Positions 24,725-34,548 of a stretch of DNA of 64,000 nucleotides are shown piece after piece; position 1 is the stretch's first letter, and each line of letters opens with the position of its first letter. The notes below the pieces were generated by a model that made no database searches, was not told the DNA's origin, and was given only the letters and a program-made list of their open reading frames with translations. The stretch comes from Hepsetus odoe (taxonomy: Eukaryota; Chordata; Actinopteri; Characiformes; Hepsetidae): positions 23,849,185 through 23,913,184 of the forward strand of contig CM029372.1 of the NCBI GenBank assembly GCA_017165825.1, given 5' to 3'. The position numbers were made by a program, and so were the translations under genes.

Positions 24725-25188
24725 ATGACTTTAACCTCTATCTTCATCTGGACACTGATCTTCTGGACTCAAGGTGAGATTTCTTTTGTTGGTAATTCAG
24801 ACCAGGACAATGCAAGTTCCTGATCAATTCATCACTTTAATCGATGTGTTTTTGTGATATTTAGAATCCAGAGGTCAAGCAACCGTCACTCAGACTCCTA
24901 CAGTGAAATCTGCTCTTCCAGGAGACAAGGTCACCATCAGCTGTCGAACCAGTCAGCCAGTGTATCAAAGCTGGGGCTATCAGCCTTTCTCTTGGTATCT
25001 ACAGAAACCTGGAGATGCTCCTAAACTATTGATCAAGAAAGCAAATGAATTAGAGTCTGGTACTGCAGCTCGTTTCAGTGGCAGCGGGTCTGGATCTGAC
25101 TTTACTTTGACCATCAGTGGAGTCCAATCTGAAGATGGTGGAGATTATTACTGTATAGCTGTTCACTGCCCTAATTCCTGCATGCTAA
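24725..25188 (+). CDS. Immunoglobulin light-chain V segment 2 (leader plus V exon)
   Basis: The leader exon 24,725-24,773 (MTLTSIFIWTLIFWTQ) and V exon 24,865-25,188 are joined by a GT/AG intron with a split Gly codon. The V domain shows VTISC, the FR2 Trp (FSWYLQKPGDAPKLLI), RFSGSGSGSDFTLTISGVQ and GGDYYC. It is open to the heptamer, with a CDR3 containing two extra Cys (HCPNSC). Those may form a disulphide within CDR3, which is unusual for a light chain. It shares leader and promoter blocks with V segment 1, 2.6 kb upstream, so the two are tandem duplicates that have diverged in the CDRs. It is potentially functional and needs inversional joining to the J at 31,960. Confidence 0.93.
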
Positions 25189-25216
25189 CACAGTGATACA
25201 GAGCCGTACAAAAACC
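25189..25216 (+). other. Recombination signal (12-RSS) of V segment 2
   Basis: Perfect heptamer CACAGTG 25,189-25,195, 12-base spacer 25,196-25,207, nonamer ACAAAAACC 25,208-25,216. The spacer ATACAGAGCCGT differs by two bases from that of V segment 1. Confidence 0.95.
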
Positions 25217-25232
25217 CCTCCGGACCTGCACN

Positions 25233-25268
25233 TGTGTTCACACAGCGATACAGAGCCGTACAAAAACC
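25233..25268 (+). pseudogene. Relic V 3' end with a second 12-RSS
   Basis: TGTGTTCACACAGCG copies the 3' coding end of V segment 1 but with heptamer CACAGCG (25,241-25,247). A 12-base spacer identical to that of V segment 2 and an intact nonamer ACAAAAACC (25,260-25,268) follow. An undetermined base (n) lies at 25,232, right at its left edge. It is either a duplication scar or a collapsed or misjoined assembly. Confidence 0.75.
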
Positions 25269-25747
25269 TCCTGCAATCAGGCTGCACAGGGACTGCAGAG
25301 CTGCAGTGGGACCTCCTGCAGGTGCTGAATTAGAGGATGTGAAACATCACAGTCACACATTCTGTTGAAGACAGGAATCACACAACACCACCTCACACCA
25401 GTCATTGGAAATAGGCATTTTTTCTTCCTGAATACCAAGTGGCTGCTGAATTTATGATATATTTCTGAGCCCGTTCTTATGTCTTTATGAACTACCTCAA
25501 AGAGAAGCTCTTAGTCCATTCACAGAGTAGCATGAGGTGGCTTCGTAAGATTTTCCTACTGCTTGGGAGAAAATAACAAAATGACCAACCATAATGCCTC
25601 TCATAATTAATGCCCACCAACTTGAGAGCACTCTCTGCATAATTTAGAGGACCATGCAAAAGTTGAAGCTAATTTTAAGTTGAAGTTGAAGCCTTATTTC
25701 TCACATTCATTTTTTAGTTAACTGTCAAAGAATTGACCACTGTTGGT

Positions 25748-25985
25748 GCACCAGTGTGGCCTAGTGTTTAGGGACTAGGCCCCATAATCTGAAGGTTGTG
25801 GGTTTGCATCCAAGGATGAAGATTACTCTTAGGTACCATTGAGCAATGCAATGGATATACCTACACACCTATATCCAGTGGATACATACCTAAATCCACA
25901 AAGCGCTGGATAGACCCACTACTGCAGTGTGTGTGGGTTAAATGCAGAGTAAGCATTACATTGTGGTTCGCTGACACATTCATAA
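25748..25985 (+). mobile_element. SINE family A copy
   Basis: Head GGCCTAGTGTTTAGG and box-B-like GGTTTGCATCC, body GGTACCATTGAGCAATG, and tail up to GTGGTTCGCTGACA. Divergent. Confidence 0.75.
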
Positions 25986-26802
25986 AGAGAATTCAATTTT
26001 TCTTCTCAGTACATTCCTTAAATAAATTCAGATCCTGGTGACAACTGTTTAAAACCAACAATTGTATATATATATATATATATATAATTGTGCAAATTAT
26101 TGGGCTGCTGTGACTGCCTGTGCCTTTGTGTTTGCTGACTTCCAGCCAGTTTCGAGAATATTCACTTAACACAGAGGATCAAAAATGTTTCTTTACTTCT
26201 TTTTACTGCCACTCAGTACAAAGCCAGGCGAAAAAGGTGGACCAATCCCTGTGAGAGCAGACTGACCAGATTACAACTGTGGATAACAACTAAGCTCCTT
26301 GGGACCTGGGTACCAAACACTACCCCTGCCTGCTGCTTCCTAATGGAGCTGGCTGCAGAACCGGCAGGCAGAATAGAGCACCTGGACCAAAAGATGGCAG
26401 AAACTGATGACAGTGAACCAGCTCAGCAAAAACATACAAAGTTAGCTTCCAAACAGAGGAAGTTGGGATGGTAACAGCAGCTACAGATATAGGGCACCTA
26501 TCTGCCTGCCCTGCTACACTGAGAGAATGCCTGGTGCTGTGTGAAATGGAGTTATACTTAATTTTATGGATGGATGGAGATATTTGACATATCTCAGCCT
26601 TTGTACTCGAAGTAAAAGCATTTTGAGTTTGGTTTGGTAGTAAACTTTGGTGGCCTATGGGTTGTGCACTTGACTTCATAAACACTTTGGGAACACAAAA
26701 CCTGGGGAAGTGCATGATTATAATGAGCAAGATGGTAAGATGGAGGTTTCCAAACAGTTTAAAGTTCAGAATCTCTGGATTGTTCAGAATTAACTGCTTC
26801 TG
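25986..26802. other. Gene-free spacer
   Basis: Contains a (TA)12 tract at 26,064-26,087. An open frame on the - strand here has no V, C or other recognisable feature. Confidence 0.55.
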
Positions 26803-27040
26803 TTGGGGCAGCGGTGACCTAGTGGTTCGGGCGTTGGCCACATGATCGGCAGCTCGGGGGTTTGAACCCCTTCCCAGTAGGTTGCCCTGAGGTACCCTTG
26901 AGCAAGGTGCTGTCCCCGTCACACTCCTCCCTGCGATGGGCTGGCGACCTGTCCTGGGTGTCCCCTGTCCTTTGTCCTGTGTGAGCTGGGATGGACTCCA
27001 GCGTAACCCCATTTGAGACAAGTGGCAGAAAATGACTGAC
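26803..27040 (+). mobile_element. SINE family A (variant tail) with target duplication
   Basis: Same structure and GATGGGCTGGCGACCTGTCC tail as the copy at 23,940. It is flanked by TAACTGCTTCTG (26,791-26,802) and TAATTGCTTCTG (27,041-27,052). Confidence 0.9.
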
Positions 27041-27159
27041 TAATTGCTTCTGGTATTGGCTTGAATTAAGAAATACTTAATTTTTTGCCAAGTTTTATTT
27101 TTAAAGCAACCGACCTGCTCTGTAAAAGACAATATGTTAATAATAGCCTTTTACTTTCT

Positions 27160-28640
27160 GCTGCCCAGCATTGATCAAGCTGCCATAACCATAAACTTTC
27201 TCCTTTAAATCGACTACCAGCATGTCCTCTCTCACCACGTCCATTAAGCTCCTTTTTGGTCTTCCTCTTTTCCTCTTTCCTGGCAGCTCCATCTTCAACA
27301 TTCTTCTTCCAATTTAATTGTCTCTCCTCTGGACATGTCCAAACCAACGCAACCTTGCTTCTCTAACTTTGTCTCCAAAACATCTAACCTGAGCTGTCCC
27401 TCTAATATACTCATTTCTAATCCTGTCCATCCTCGTCAAACCCAACGAAAATCTCAGCATCTTTAACTCTGACAACTTCAGCTCCGCCTCCTGTATTTTC
27501 ATGAGCGCTATTGTCTCCAATTTGTATAGCATAGCTAGTCTCACTACCATCCTTTATACTGTCCATTTCACTTACCATTATTCTGAACTGTTGATCCCAA
27601 GTATTTAAATTCCTTTTACCTTTGTCATCTTTACTCCCTGCTACTCCACTTTCCTCTCTTTCATTCACACTCATGTATTCTGTCTTTGTCCTATTCACTT
27701 GCATTCCTCTTCTCTCTAGAACATATCTCCAACTCCCCAGGTTCTCCTCAAGCTGCTCCCTACTCTTTCTACAAATCACAATTTCATCAACAATCATTAT
27801 AGTCCATGGGGACTCCTGTCTAACCTCGTCCATCAACCTGTCTATCAGGTGTCCATCAGGTGTCCATCACCTGATCGTTGATGTAATTACACCTCTACTT
27901 TAAATACATCCGTCACTCCTACTGCAGATCTCACCACTGTCTCTCTGCCCTCATACATATCATGCACTGCTGTCACGTACTTCTCTGTAACTCCTGACTT
28001 CCTCATATAAAACCACAACTCCTCTCTAGGCACCCTGTCCTGTGCTTCCTCTATGTCCACAAAGGCACAATGCAACTCCTTCGGACCTTCTCCATACTTC
28101 TCCATTAACATCCTCAGTGCAAACTTTACAAATGTAGTGTTCTGATCTTCAGCATTCCTCTCCTTGATGCCATAACTACCCATCACCACTCTCTCTCCCT
28201 TGGGTACACTCTATTTCACTTCATCTAACTCACTCCAGATTTCTTCTTTTTGTCCTGCATCTCACAACCACCTTGTGATAACATTCATTATTACACATTA
28301 TATATACATTATTCCACCTTCAACTTCCAGCTTCAAACTCATCACCCTATCTGACACATATTTTGACATACTCCTCTTTCAGGATAACATATTGTAACCA
28401 TACCCTATTCCTCCTTCCATCCATTACATGGTGAAACAATTTAAACTCTCCTGCAATACACCTGGCCTTCCTACCCATCCATCTAGTCTCTCACACACAA
28501 AAATTCAACCTTTCTTTTTTCCATTATATTAACTACTTCTCTGCCTTTACCAGTCATGCTGCCATCATACAAAGTTCTTACCCTCATTTCTACTCTCATA
28601 TGCTTCCTTTCTGTCCTCATGCACATGCATTCCTCATCTT
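27160..28640 (-). mobile_element. RTE-type LINE with internal deletions
   Basis: On the - strand, pieces of the endonuclease (about 28,620-28,150) are followed directly by RT (FALRMLMEKY, then FVDIEEAQDRVPREELWF near 28,020-28,110). The RT catalytic box is degraded to IMIVDEIVICR, where the usual A-D-D reads V-D-E. Next come YKLETIALMK and MDRIRNEYIRGTA (27,390-27,430) and the charged tail. About 1.1 kb joining endonuclease to RT is missing at about 28,150. The element is inactive. Confidence 0.85.
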
Positions 28641-29340
28641 CTTATTCTTTTTCTCCTTTAGACAACAGTTTTGCAAGCACAGGAAAGGCCACCACACAGT
28701 AAATGTCATTTACTCTAACTTACTTTAAACAACAAAAAAATTCTCACTCAAAAGTTCTCACTCAAATGGGTTGGTCAGATACAGAAGGTCCAATGTTCTA
28801 TTTAACATTGAGAATCTGATCTCTCATCTCATATTCAACCCAAACATCTTCAGGGCAGAGCAAAAACAAATGAATTTCCCTTGTTGTTCCAAAACCTTTA
28901 GAGGGCGCTGTATATAAACCAGGAACCTTTTGTTATTTTAGTTGAAATGTACGTGAAACACAAAGTAATAATCTTTTTTCACACTTCAGTGCATACTCAT
29001 GCACAGTCTCTGATACTGGTGTCCTGTCTGTGTGTATGAAACTTTTATTTGCATGATCTCCACGCTCCCAGAATAGATCAGCTCCGTGTGCAGGTGTTCA
29101 GCATCACTTCTGGAACCAGACTGACTCCTGAGCTGATGTACCTTCGCCTATCCTGACTCAGCTTGCTACGCTAAGAAACTAATTTTATGACTTTTAACTT
29201 AAAAAATATTATTTAACAGCACAAGTGGAAAAGAGTCATCTAAGATACGATTACAAGATTACAAGATTTTGATCCTCTTTACCATAAATAAACAAATAAA
29301 GAAAAACATGAAACTACAATAACAAAAACATCTATATTAA
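28641..29340. other. Gene-free spacer 3' of the J-C unit
   Basis: No gene was seen. A perfect octamer ATTTGCAT lies at 29,047-29,054. Confidence 0.5.
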
Positions 29341-29505
29341 TAATAATAGTAATCATCATTAACATCAATATCATCATCATCATCAACATCATCAACATGG
29401 ACATCACCAACATCATCAACATCGACATCACCAACATCATCATCATCCATCCATTATCATCATCAGCAGTATGATTAACATCATCATCATCATCATCCAT
29501 AAATT
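29341..29505. repeat. Imperfect (ATC)n tract
   Basis: About 160 bases of CATCATCATC interrupted by AAC, GAC and ACC units. Its - strand reads as Met/Asp runs that are not a gene. Confidence 0.9.
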
Positions 29506-30153
29506 ATAGTAAACCGGAGAAAATCACATATTCAGGTCTTTGAACGTGAAGGTCGGTGTGAGTTCAAGGCTCCTACCTCTCACTTAATTATGTATTTATG
29601 AGACTCTGATCTGCATATCAAAGGCATCAGCACAAAAGGGGTGGAGCTTAAGTCACAATGTCACTAAAGCAAAAGAAGACTAAAAAACTCATGGGAATAT
29701 TTCAGAAATCCGACTTTCATCCAAACTGTTTCATAATTGTCTTATCTTATCATTAATATTGAAGCAATGTATGTAGAATAAGAAAAAAAGTGAAAAAGAA
29801 AAAAAAAGAAAAAGAAAACAAGGTGATAATACATTTTTTGTCCTCAATAACTAGAATTATTTTAACTTGTATTTTGATGCTCAATATGCAAACTATTTAT
29901 AATAATATAAAAAAAAATAAAAAGGTTCTCTACCCAGATATATTCTCTTTCAACAAATATTCAATATCAAATTCAAATATTCAAATAATCAACAAAAATT
30001 GGAAGGATTTTGTAACTGAATTTTTATTCTAAGAGGTCATCTAATAGACTTTAACTGTAAATATTGTATAATATTTTCTATATCTTTCCAAAACATATTT
30101 TAATGCACAGCTGTTTGCATAAAGTATTGATAGCTGAATGTAATGTGTGTGTA
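29506..30153. other. Gene-free AT-rich spacer
   Basis: A/AAAG-rich block at 29,780-29,825. No gene was seen. Confidence 0.5.
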
Positions 30154-30174
30154 ATGCAAATTCTTAATGCAAAT
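30154..30174. promoter_or_regulatory. Paired octamers 3' of the light-chain C exon (candidate enhancer)
   Basis: Two perfect ATGCAAAT octamers, 30,154-30,161 and 30,167-30,174, in direct repeat with a 5-base gap. They lie about 190 bases beyond the poly(A) signal of the C exon. Octamers bind POU-domain (Oct) factors, and clustered octamers are typical of teleost Ig enhancers. Activity is inferred, not shown. Confidence 0.5.
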
Positions 30175-30360
30175 AATCTACCTGATTAGATTATACAGTG
30201 AAAAAAATCTATTTTTAAGCATGAGAAGATAATGAATGTATTCCATAATCTGCTTTCACATATGATAAATTGCCCTGGTCATATTTATACCCACATGATG
30301 CTTGTTGTGCAAGTCAGATATGACATCCATAAAGAGAAACGTGCACTGAAAAGGGTTTTA

Positions 30361-30366
30361 TTTATT
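30361..30366 (-). terminator. Poly(A) signal of the light-chain C exon
   Basis: AATAAA on the - strand, 133 bases after the stop codon at 30,499; an overlapping second copy lies at 30,357-30,362. Confidence 0.7.
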
Positions 30367-30498
30367 CATTCAGATGATTTAATTACACAAACTTTGAGAT
30401 TTCAGCACTAAAAGCCTTTAACTGGTGGACAGACAGCGATGCAAAAATGAAAGCCTGCTCAGTCAAACGCAGTTACGTAAACGTGGGGGAGTCTGAGC

Positions 30499-30821
30499 TC
30501 ACGGGTAAGAACAGACGTCTGCAGTGACTGTTTTGCTGACTGGAGACTGCAAGCTCTGGGTGGCCTCACAGGTCACTGTGTTCTTCTGCCACTGCTGCTG
30601 GCTGAGGGTCAGGGTGCTGGTCCAGCTGTAGAGGCCGCTGTCCGTCTGCATAAGGGCAGGGCTGTGACTGACCCCCGAGTTCCACGTGTTACCGCCCACC
30701 TTCCAGCTCAGACTCCAGTCTGAGGGGAAGCCGCCACTGCCCACACACACCAGAGTGGTCTTGTCTTGCTGCAGCTCATCGCTGACTGAGGGCATCACTG
30801 TAAGGGTGGGCGCCACATCAC
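30499..30821 (-). CDS. Immunoglobulin light-chain constant (C) exon
   Basis: A single C1-set domain exon of 323 bases, about 106 residues. The acceptor CCTCCCAG precedes 30,821 and the split first codon joins the J to give GRDVAPTLTVMP. It has the two intradomain Cys (KTTLVCVGSGGFP and NTVTCEAT), the FPSDWSLSWKV strand with its Trp, SLYSWTSTLTLSQQQW-type strands, and a penultimate-region Cys (DVCSYP then stop) for the bond to the heavy chain. It is one C exon only, on the strand opposite to the V segments. Teleost light-chain isotypes are kappa-like or lambda/sigma-like; the RSS layout here points to kappa-like. Confidence 0.93.
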
Positions 30822-31069
30822 CTGGGAGGAGGTCAAGTACCAGTTAATTTGATGGTAATGTTATTAATGGGAATGAACTTTGCGTTTGTGTGTGTGTAGG
30901 TATATGTGTGTGTGTGTGTGTCTTTCACTTCCCTAATGTTATAGAGTACAAATGTTTTCAGTGGCACATTGCAAAGGTGTCAGAGGGAAGCAAATACGAT
31001 ACATTTACAAAATGATTATTCATGTAAACATTATTATATGTTGAACACACACGCACACACACACACACA

Positions 31070-31129
<60 letters not shown>

Positions 31130-31959
31130 TATATGCCTGATTGCACAGTTATTATATTATAATACAATATTGTATAATATTAAAAGTTTTAAATCGTTTA
31201 CTATTATATAATATTGTATTAAAACTATATATATAACATTTATATAAATTTAATATATAACAATATATTAAAATATATTTTACTCTCAGAAATCATGAAA
31301 AACATGAAAAACACAAATTAAGTTTATTATAATTATTATTATTAATAAACACTAAACAATAAAATGAAAAATTAACACAAATATAACACAAACTCTTTGC
31401 TCTTCTATAACATAAGGTTTCAATTCTGACAAAAACACACTGAATTTTCCAAAAATTTTTTGATTAGTATAATTACATTTTAACAGCTTAATATAAATAT
31501 TTAATTTTTAAAGCATGAAAGATTCTATGATATAATTTAGAAGCATTAAGGAATAGTTTTTCCCTTTTAAAAGAAAGAGGTAAATGTGTGAAAAGTGAAT
31601 TACATTATTTTACTGCATAATTGTCCAATAATAATAATAATAATAATAATATAATTTAATTGGAATTGTGTTCCTATGTTTATAAACTATATTAAAAGTT
31701 TTTGTAAAAGTTAAGAAGCATTTATCTTAAAAAAATCAACCGATTTCAGTAAAACGTAGAATTAGTTTAACAGTACAGAAACTTTACAGCCACCTTTTTA
31801 ATTTAGACCTTCCAGTGCAGTGAACAGCATTAGTTCATCAATAAAGATAAATAAATAAATACTGTTAAAACTCTCCTGTCTGTGCTTATTAGAAGTAAAA
31901 GCAGTTGTAAAATTGGGGATTTTAGTATAGTTTTCAGTAATTAGCCGTTAATTACTCAC
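30822..31959 (-). other. J-C intron with long (AT)n tract
   Basis: GT/AG bounded on the - strand. It holds (GT)n near 30,890-30,920, an (AT)n run with AC edges at 31,052-31,135 and (AAT)n at 31,628-31,652. It is strongly AT-rich, with no octamer or second J seen. Confidence 0.7.
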
Positions 31960-31997
31960 GTCCAACTGAGAGTTTGGTTCCTCCACCGAAAGTCCAC
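31960..31997 (-). CDS. Immunoglobulin light-chain J segment
   Basis: A 38-base segment encoding WTFGGGTKLSVG with the canonical FGGGT motif, followed by donor GTGAGT. The last base (phase 1) completes an Arg codon with the C exon. Only one J is present before the C exon. Confidence 0.95.
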
Positions 31998-32036
31998 CAC
32001 AGTGATACAAACTCATTCAGTGGCTGAACAAAAACC
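31998..32036 (-). other. Recombination signal (23-RSS) of the J segment
   Basis: Read on the - strand: nonamer GGTTTTTGT (32,036-32,028), 23-base spacer (32,027-32,005), heptamer CACTGTG (32,004-31,998). Both elements are consensus or near consensus, compatible with the 12-RSSs of the V segments. Confidence 0.95.
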
Positions 32037-32660
32037 TGCTGCTCTAAACGCACTACACACTCTTCACACTGCAGTGAAGAAAACACTAGAACAGCTGTAT
32101 GTCAGGACTAAAATTAATTTTTACGTGATATTTCTAAATATGTATTTTTACACATTCCTTCTATATATTTCCTTTTTTTCACCACATGCTGCCTTTTCAA
32201 CCCCGAGAGCAGTTAAACTAAAGAGATGCTCCTTGACTTTCTCTTTGAGAGACTGTAATTCGTAAAGAATATCAGTCAGAAATTCACATTTTATTATGTT
32301 TTAGAATATTACTTAAGAAAATATTAACAGAATAAGGAAAAAGCAATAACTATATACATGTATTTAAGTCTGGATATTTCCACTACTGCTCCTACAGAGG
32401 AACGTTAAAGCTACTAAGTGACATTTACCTTTCTAGGATGGTGTAAAAATCCAGAGTCCCATTCCAAATATGTGTCCATTTAGTCACAGCCAACATCCAG
32501 ATGATTCAGTACTGCACATATTAATACCACAAACTAACCACCAAAGACAGGATTTACAACTATTAAACATGAAATCACCCCCTGCTGGCAGTCCAGGAGA
32601 AAACTGCTTCTTGAGCTTGTGTTGAAGAGATCTGAAGACCATTTAATATATGTATATATA
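32037..32660. other. Gene-free spacer
   Basis: AT-rich; no further J, V or other gene was seen. Confidence 0.55.
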
Positions 32661-32661
32661 A

Positions 32662-33150
32662 GGATGGATTATTAATAAAGAGAGAAGAGTGGAGAAGAGT
32701 GGCTGGAGTGATTAGTGACAGTGACAGAGTAAAAGGGAAGGTTTAAAGGATGGTAGTGAGACCAGTTATGGTGTATGTGTTGGAGACAGGAGGCGGAGCT
32801 GGAGGTGTAGGAGTTAAAGATGCTGAGATTTTAATTGGGTGTGACGAGGATGGACAGAATTATAAATGAGTATATTAGAGGGACAGATCAGGTTGGACGT
32901 TTTGGAGACGAAGTTAGAGAAGCAAGGTTGCGTTGCTTTGGACAAGTCCAGAGGAGAGACGAGGATTATACTGGGAGGAGGATGTTGAGGATGGAGCTGC
33001 CAGGAAAGAGGAGAAGAGGAGGATTATGGACGTGGTGAGAGAGGACATGCAGGTGGTCAGTATGAAGGAGGAAGATGCAGAGGACAGGAAGAAATGGAAA
33101 CAGATGATCTGCTGTGGCGACCCCTAAACAGGAGCAGACCAAAGAACTGT
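32662..33150 (+). mobile_element. RTE-type LINE 3' fragment
   Basis: Contains the post-RT region (MDRIINEYIRGTD, VREARLRCFGQVQRRDE) and the 3' end GGCGACCCCTAAACAGGAGC. 5'-truncated. It is homologous to, and inverted relative to, the 3' half of the copy at 27,160-28,640. Confidence 0.88.
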
Positions 33151-33252
33151 GATTTTTAAAGTACTCATACAATTTCATTGTATTTAATTACAATTTCATT
33201 GCTCCATCACCAACATGACCCTGAGTAAGAATGCTCAGATAATGGATGGATT

Positions 33253-33300
33253 ATGATGATGATGATGATGATGATGATAACGACGATGATGATCATGACA

Positions 33301-33333
<33 letters not shown>

Positions 33334-33467
33334 TTGATGATCACGATGTTGATGATGTTGATGATGATGATGTTGATGATGACAATGACGATGATGGTGA
33401 TGATGATGATGATGATGATGATGATTATGATGTTGATGATGATGATGATGATGACGGTTGCGTACTG
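33253..33467. repeat. (GAT)n tract
   Basis: About 215 bases of GATGATGAT with GTT, CAC and GAC interruptions, the reverse complement of the (ATC)n tract at 29,341. Confidence 0.95.
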
Positions 33468-33589
33468 TTATTTCATGACTGAACCAGTATTACTTATCCA
33501 TAGCATGCTGGTTTATTTAAAGAATCACTCAGCAGTGGCTTGTTCCAGTTATTTTATACATTGTATTTCCAACGGTTTCTTGTTTCATT

Positions 33590-34144
33590 AAGTAAAGGAA
33601 CTCGTCAGGTTGAACGATCAACAGAAGAGGCGAGAAGTAAGTAGTTACAGTGCTTTTGCTCAAGTAATCTTCACATGTTAACATGTCTCTGCAGATGAGT
33701 CTCTAGCGTTCCTTTATAGTGGCGAACTCTTATTAAAGGTATGCTCCTTTCCCATGAGTATGTCCAGCTAAGTGTATTAATCAAAATATTCCCAATATCT
33801 CACATACACAGTAGGATGTGACTAAATATAACTCTCTGTTTTGGTCTACCTTTGCTCACACTGTAATTTGTATTTCACCATCCTTGGGTTCCCACTGAGC
33901 CCTCAAAGGCCTCAGGTCAGTCGCAGTTGTTCTATTTCAGCTGCTCAAAGCTTTGAGATCCCGTACAGCACACCGAGATAATGAGACCCAGGTGAGGGTC
34001 ATCAGGGACACACTCCTGAACTCAGCAAAACAGCAAACTCTAAGAAACACACAGGCAAGCGCTGTGAAACACAAACAGCCGCTGACTGTTGAGCAGGTGC
34101 TGCAGCCTCTAGTTTGTACCGCCAAAGAAAACTGTATATTTTAA
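33590..34144 (+). CDS. Three candidate exons, possible 3' end of an unrecognised gene
   Basis: Candidate exon a ends at GAA just before GTAAGT (about 33,595-33,636). Exon b, 33,695-33,738, is bounded by CTCTGCAG and GTATGC. Exon c, 33,941-34,144, follows TCTATTTCAG and ends in TAA. Phases fit: one base is left over after exon a and none after exon b, giving an uninterrupted frame with ESLAFLYSGELLLK, LLKALRSRTAHRDNETQ and PLTVEQVLQPLVCTAKEN. I do not recognise the protein. Upstream is a (GAT)n tract and a LINE, so any 5' exons would be more than 1 kb away. It could also be chance or a decayed gene. Confidence 0.3.
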
Positions 34145-34362
34145 AAACCATTGAAATGAGTGTGTAACCAGAAATGATGAACATCAATATCAGCACAAAA
34201 CCAGTCAATCCATCCTTTGTGAAAGGGGCTTCTGGTAGGAGTGAATGGCACTTTGCCTCATGTAAGAAAAATCAACAAATATGCCACATGTCCAAAAGTT
34301 TGCAGACACCTCCTTTTCTTCTTAAAAGGTACCGATAAGAATTGTATTCTAGTTAAAGCCTC

Positions 34363-34548
34363 TACTGTGGTGGTGGTGGTCTAGTGGTAGGGTTCTTGCC
34401 TACAGACCTATGGATCAAGAGGTCCCAGGTTTGAATCCCACCTCGTGCACTACCACCATTGGGTTCCTGAGCAAGACCCTTAACCCTAAAATTGCTCCTG
34501 TGGAACATGGAAGTCGCTCTGGATTGGAGCATCTGGTAAATGTAAAAG
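34363..34548 (+). mobile_element. SINE family B copy
   Basis: Head GGTCTAGTGGTAGGG, box B GGTTTGAATCCC, GAGCAAGACCCTTAACCC, and tail GTCGCTCTGGATTGGAGCAT then TGGTAAATG. Confidence 0.88.

Noticed and set aside
26320..27021. 233-codon frame on the - strand near V segment 2
   Set aside because: Half of it is the reverse of a SINE and the remainder has no splice or domain support.
27314..28189. A cellular gene with an RNA-binding or reverse-transcriptase-like fold
   Set aside because: It aligns with the LINE at 10,145 and with the fragments at 32,662 and 57,400; it is an inactivated retrotransposon.
30958..31211. Short proteins in the J-C intron
   Set aside because: Composed of Ile-Tyr or His-Thr runs from (AT)n and (AC)n repeats.
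33246..33482. Poly-Asp or poly-Met protein
   Set aside because: It is the translation of a (GAT)n repeat; the same applies to the Met/Asp frame in the (ATC)n tract at 29,279-29,500.
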